DNA of 64,000 nucleotides from CAWCUU01 sp963798855 (GTDB taxonomy: Bacteria > Gemmatimonadota > Gemmatimonadetes > Longimicrobiales > RSA9), in NCBI GenBank assembly GCA_963798855.1, contig CAWCUU010000004.1:62001-126000 (forward strand). The letters are read 5' to 3'. The translations under genes were made by a program, and so were the position numbers. Below the pieces are notes generated by a model. It was not told the origin of the DNA, made no database searches, and saw only the letters and a list, made by a program, of their open reading frames with translations. This document shows, piece after piece, positions 61,705-64,000 of this stretch; position 1 is the stretch's first letter, and every line of letters starts with the position of its first letter.

Positions 61705-61973
61705 GCCGGCCCGAGCGCGTGCACCTGCACATCCGCACGCTGTCGGTCGAAGGCGTTAGCGGCCTCTCGCGCGCGGCGCTCATCGACGCGGTGCGCCGCG
61801 AGCTCGGCGCCCGTCTCGCCGCCGCGACGGACACCGGCGCGGCCTCGGCGTGGGCCGCGGGACACCGCGAGCGCGCGGACGGCGGCGCGTTCCCGCTGCG
61901 CCCCGGCGCCGGCAGCGCCAGCATCGGCCGGCACATCGCGGCCGCCGTCCAGCGCGGGCTGGGTTCCCCGTGA
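61701..61973 (+). CDS. Small conserved eCIS-associated protein
   Basis: 90 residues with a GTG start overlapping the ATPase stop (GTGA). 'VHLHIRTLSVEGVSGLSRAA' followed by 'IDAVRRELGARLAA' and a terminal 'IGRHIAAAVQRGL' matches the short protein commonly found between the ATPase and the DUF4157 gene in eCIS loci. Function not established. Confidence 0.75.
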
Positions 61974-61989
61974 TCGGGAGGCATGCGCG

Positions 61990-64000
61990 ATGAGCGCGCG
62001 CTGCCACGCCGCCGCGCGGCAGGCACCCGCAAAGGGCGCCAGCACTCGGGCCGCGACGCGCTCGCCGACCGCGGTGCTGCGCCGCTGCGCCTGCGGCGGC
62101 AAGGCCGAGAAGGGCGGCGAATGCGCCGAGTGCCGGAAGAAGCGGCTGCAGCGCCGGGGCACGGGACCTGGCCCCGCCGTGGCGCCCGCCTCCGTACACG
62201 CCGTGCTCGCGACGCCCGGCGAGCCGCTGGCCGCGGGGGTCCGCGCCCGGCTCGAGCCGCGCCTCGGCCACGACCTCGCTGCAGTGCGCGTGCACACGGA
62301 CGCGCGCGCGGCGGGGGCCGCGCGCGACGTCCGCGCGCTCGCCTGGACCGTCGGCAGCCACGTCGCGTTCGGCGCCGGACAGTTCGATCCGGGTACCACG
62401 GCCGGGGACCGGCTGCTCCTCCACGAGCTGGCGCACACCCTCCAGGACGGCGGCGGGCCTGTGCCGCGCGACCTGCCCGTCGGTGGGGTCGACGACGCCG
62501 CGGAGCGCGAGGCCGATCGGATCGCCGAAGGCATCGTGACGCAGGCCGTCGCGCCGCCGCCGGCCGGGCGCGTGCTGCGGCGGCGGCTCGACCCGGTGCT
62601 CGAGGCCGAGCTGCCCGAGAGCGCGCGCCACCAGACCATGGCCGTGCTGAGCATCTCGGAAGGGCCTCCGCCCGTTCAGATGGACGTCGTGCGCCGCTTC
62701 GAGCGCTGCCCGTGCCGGGACGTGCCCGAGGCCCGCGACGGCACGTTCTACGATGTGGGAAGACAGCGCGTCGCGATCGCGTACCGCTACTGCGAGGGGC
62801 GCACGACGACGGACGTGTACGCGGAGGCGGAGGGCGATCCACAGCGAGTGCTGAGCGGGCAGGTGCCCATCACGGGCGCGCGCATCGGCGTCGAGGTCAA
62901 CGTGGCGCCGCGCCGGGACCGCGGCGGGCGCATCATCCTCGAGGCGGTGGGCGAGAGGCCGGACGAGCAGACGTCTGTGGGCGCGCACGTGTTGCTCGTC
63001 TACGAGCAGAGCGGATGGCACATCTTCGCGGACGCCGACTACCGCCGCCGCCTCGGCGAGCTGAACGCCGGCCAGGTGCCCGACGACGTCAATGTCTCGC
63101 TCGGCGGCCAGTGGGGGCGAGTGCGCGCGCGCGTCCAGCTCACGGACCTGGCGGGGCCGACGCCCGGCGTGCGTGTCGAGGGCTGCCTCGACATCGGCAT
63201 CACGCCTCAGCTGTGCGGATTCGGCCAGGTGGGCGGCGAGAGCGGCAGCGGCGGCGGCATCGGCCTGCGGGTCCCCTTCGGCGTGCCGGAGCGGCCCCGC
63301 CGCGAGCGCTGCTTCCAGTGCTTCTGCCCGCCGGCCAAGCCCGTGTACGAGTGCAGCCGCTACACGTTCCCCGGCTTCGAGCAGCAGCCCATCGAGATCC
63401 AGCAGTCGCACGAGTACCGCTACTACTTCTACCTCGACCGCGCCGACCGGCAGAGCGAGGAGTCGGACCTGCGCACGCAGTCGAACGCGAACCTCGACGC
63501 CGTCGAGCGGGCGGTCACGGATCGGCAGGCGCGCGTCCTCGACATCGTCGGTTACGCCTCCCCCGAGGCGACGGAGCGGCACAACGAGACGCTGTCCGAG
63601 GCGCGGGGCCAGGAGCTGCACGACCGGCTCGAGCGCCGGCTCGGCGGCGGCGTGTCGCTGCCGCCCGCCCGCGGTGCCGGCGAGCTGCTCGGCAACCGCC
63701 CCGCGCCAACGCCGTCCAGCCGCCTCGGCGACATCATCACCGAGCACGGCTTCCGCGACGCCGAGGACCTCAGCTTCCTACTCCTCGGCGAGGAGATTCC
63801 CAACCGGGAACTGACCACGCAGTTCCTCTCGCTCTTCGACGCGCTGCCCGACGCGGCGGACCGGCTCGCCCTCTTCGGGCTCTCCGATTCCGACCCCGTC
63901 GCCCCGCGCGTGCTGGCCACGGTCGAGACGTTCATCCGCTCGCGCGGGCGTGGCAGCCCCCGCCCCTGGGAGCGCATCTTCCGATTGCTGCGCGTGGGCG
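61990..64000 (+). CDS. DUF4157 metalloprotease-like eCIS protein with OmpA-like region (3' end outside window)
   Basis: At least 670 residues; the frame is open to the right edge. ATG at 61990 follows GGGAGG. An N-terminal zinc ribbon ('CACGG', ~33-37, and CAEC, ~44-47) precedes the DUF4157 domain (~75-150): 'RLEPRLGHDLAAVRVHTDAR', 'AFGAGQFDPGTTAGDRLLLH' and the metal motif HELAH (~145-149). After ~150 residues of unassigned sequence with CPCR and CFQCFC Cys groups, residues ~490-550 look like an OmpA peptidoglycan-binding domain ('VLDIVGYASPEATERHNETL', 'SEARGQELHDRL'). DUF4157 marks proteins associated with eCIS, including cargo. The C-terminus, where a toxin would lie, is not visible. Confidence 0.88.
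   Translation, partial: MSARCHAAARQAPAKGASTRAATRSPTAVLRRCACGGKAEKGGECAECRKKRLQRRGTGPGPAVAPASVHAVLATPGEPLAAGVRARLEPRLGHDLAAVRVHTDARAAGAARDVRALAWTVGSHVAFGAGQFDPGTTAGDRLLLHELAHTLQDGGGPVPRDLPVGGVDDAAEREADRIAEGIVTQAVAPPPAGRVLRRRLDPVLEAELPESARHQTMAVLSISEGPPPVQMDVVRRFERCPCRDVPEARDGTFYDVGRQRVAIAYRYCEGRTTTDVYAEAEGDPQRVLSGQVPITGARIGVEVNVAPRRDRGGRIILEAVGERPDEQTSVGAHVLLVYEQSGWHIFADADYRRRLGELNAGQVPDDVNVSLGGQWGRVRARVQLTDLAGPTPGVRVEGCLDIGITPQLCGFGQVGGESGSGGGIGLRVPFGVPERPRRERCFQCFCPPAKPVYECSRYTFPGFEQQPIEIQQSHEYRYYFYLDRADRQSEESDLRTQSNANLDAVERAVTDRQARVLDIVGYASPEATERHNETLSEARGQELHDRLERRLGGGVSLPPARGAGELLGNRPAPTPSSRLGDIITEHGFRDAEDLSFLLLGEEIPNRELTTQFLSLFDALPDAADRLALFGLSDSDPVAPRVLATVETFIRSRGRGSPRPWERIFRLLRVG

Overview
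The window is very GC-rich with dense coding on both strands and many 4-base start/stop overlaps (ATGA or GTGA). Gene content points to a Gemmatimonadota-type bacterium: two ADOP-type ABC permeases each behind a PadR repressor, many secreted lipoproteins and beta-barrel proteins typical of a Gram-negative envelope, M1/S9/CocE hydrolases, a DUF2911 protein, a TolB/TPR protein and a cyclase. This assignment is inferred from gene content; Acidobacteriota or Myxococcota cannot be excluded. I see no rRNA, tRNA, CRISPR array, insertion sequence, integrase or phage capsid genes.

Layout. 1-2.3 kb: C-terminal part of a signalling ATPase, then DinB-like and flavin-reductase-like genes. 2.3-6.2 kb: a MarR-like regulator, a 23-unit hexanucleotide repeat, and a PadR/ADOP permease pair whose permease is frameshifted from its prefix domain. 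6.4-8 kb: a repeat-containing lipoprotein. 8.1-13.9 kb: a complete tripartite RND efflux operon. 14-15.8 kb: a small outer-membrane barrel and two MarR-family regulators. 16-20.8 kb: Ada (frameshifted near its end), a GlsB/YeaQ membrane protein, a frameshifted S9 peptidase and a methyltransferase. 20.9-24 kb: an intact PadR/ADOP pair. 24-42 kb: a cyclase/TPR protein, barrel proteins, an MBL hydrolase, a TolB/TPR protein, a lipase-like lipoprotein, a CocE-type hydrolase, YCII and ABM-like proteins, an M1 peptidase, a flavin monooxygenase and a DUF2911 lipoprotein.

41.7 kb to the right end looks like one accessory island. It ends in an extracellular contractile injection system (eCIS): sheath, tube, a zinc-ribbon assembly-chaperone-like protein, a disordered protein, a DUF4255 cap/terminator, an AAA+ ATPase, a small conserved protein and a DUF4157 metalloprotease-like protein with an OmpA-like region, cut off by the window edge. 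Baseplate, spike and fibre genes are not in the window and should lie further right.

Immediately before the sheath is a plus-strand run that resembles a lysis or envelope-remodelling cassette: a membrane-anchored amidase, a stand-alone protein with the same three-helix membrane module, a membrane-anchored coiled coil and a secreted coiled-coil protein. It follows a membrane-fused GMC oxidoreductase, two small membrane proteins and a membrane metallophosphoesterase. On the minus strand next to it lie an M15 endolysin-like peptidase and a LuxR-type response regulator, and a receiver-like protein without the phospho-acceptor sits beside the sheath. The eCIS families are well known. The link of this lysis-like cassette and its paired membrane modules to eCIS release is an inference and the most interesting part of the window.

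At least four genes carry apparent single-base frameshifts (ADOP permease, ada, S9 peptidase, and a compensated pair in the CocE hydrolase). Either the locus is decaying or, more likely, the assembly contains indel errors.
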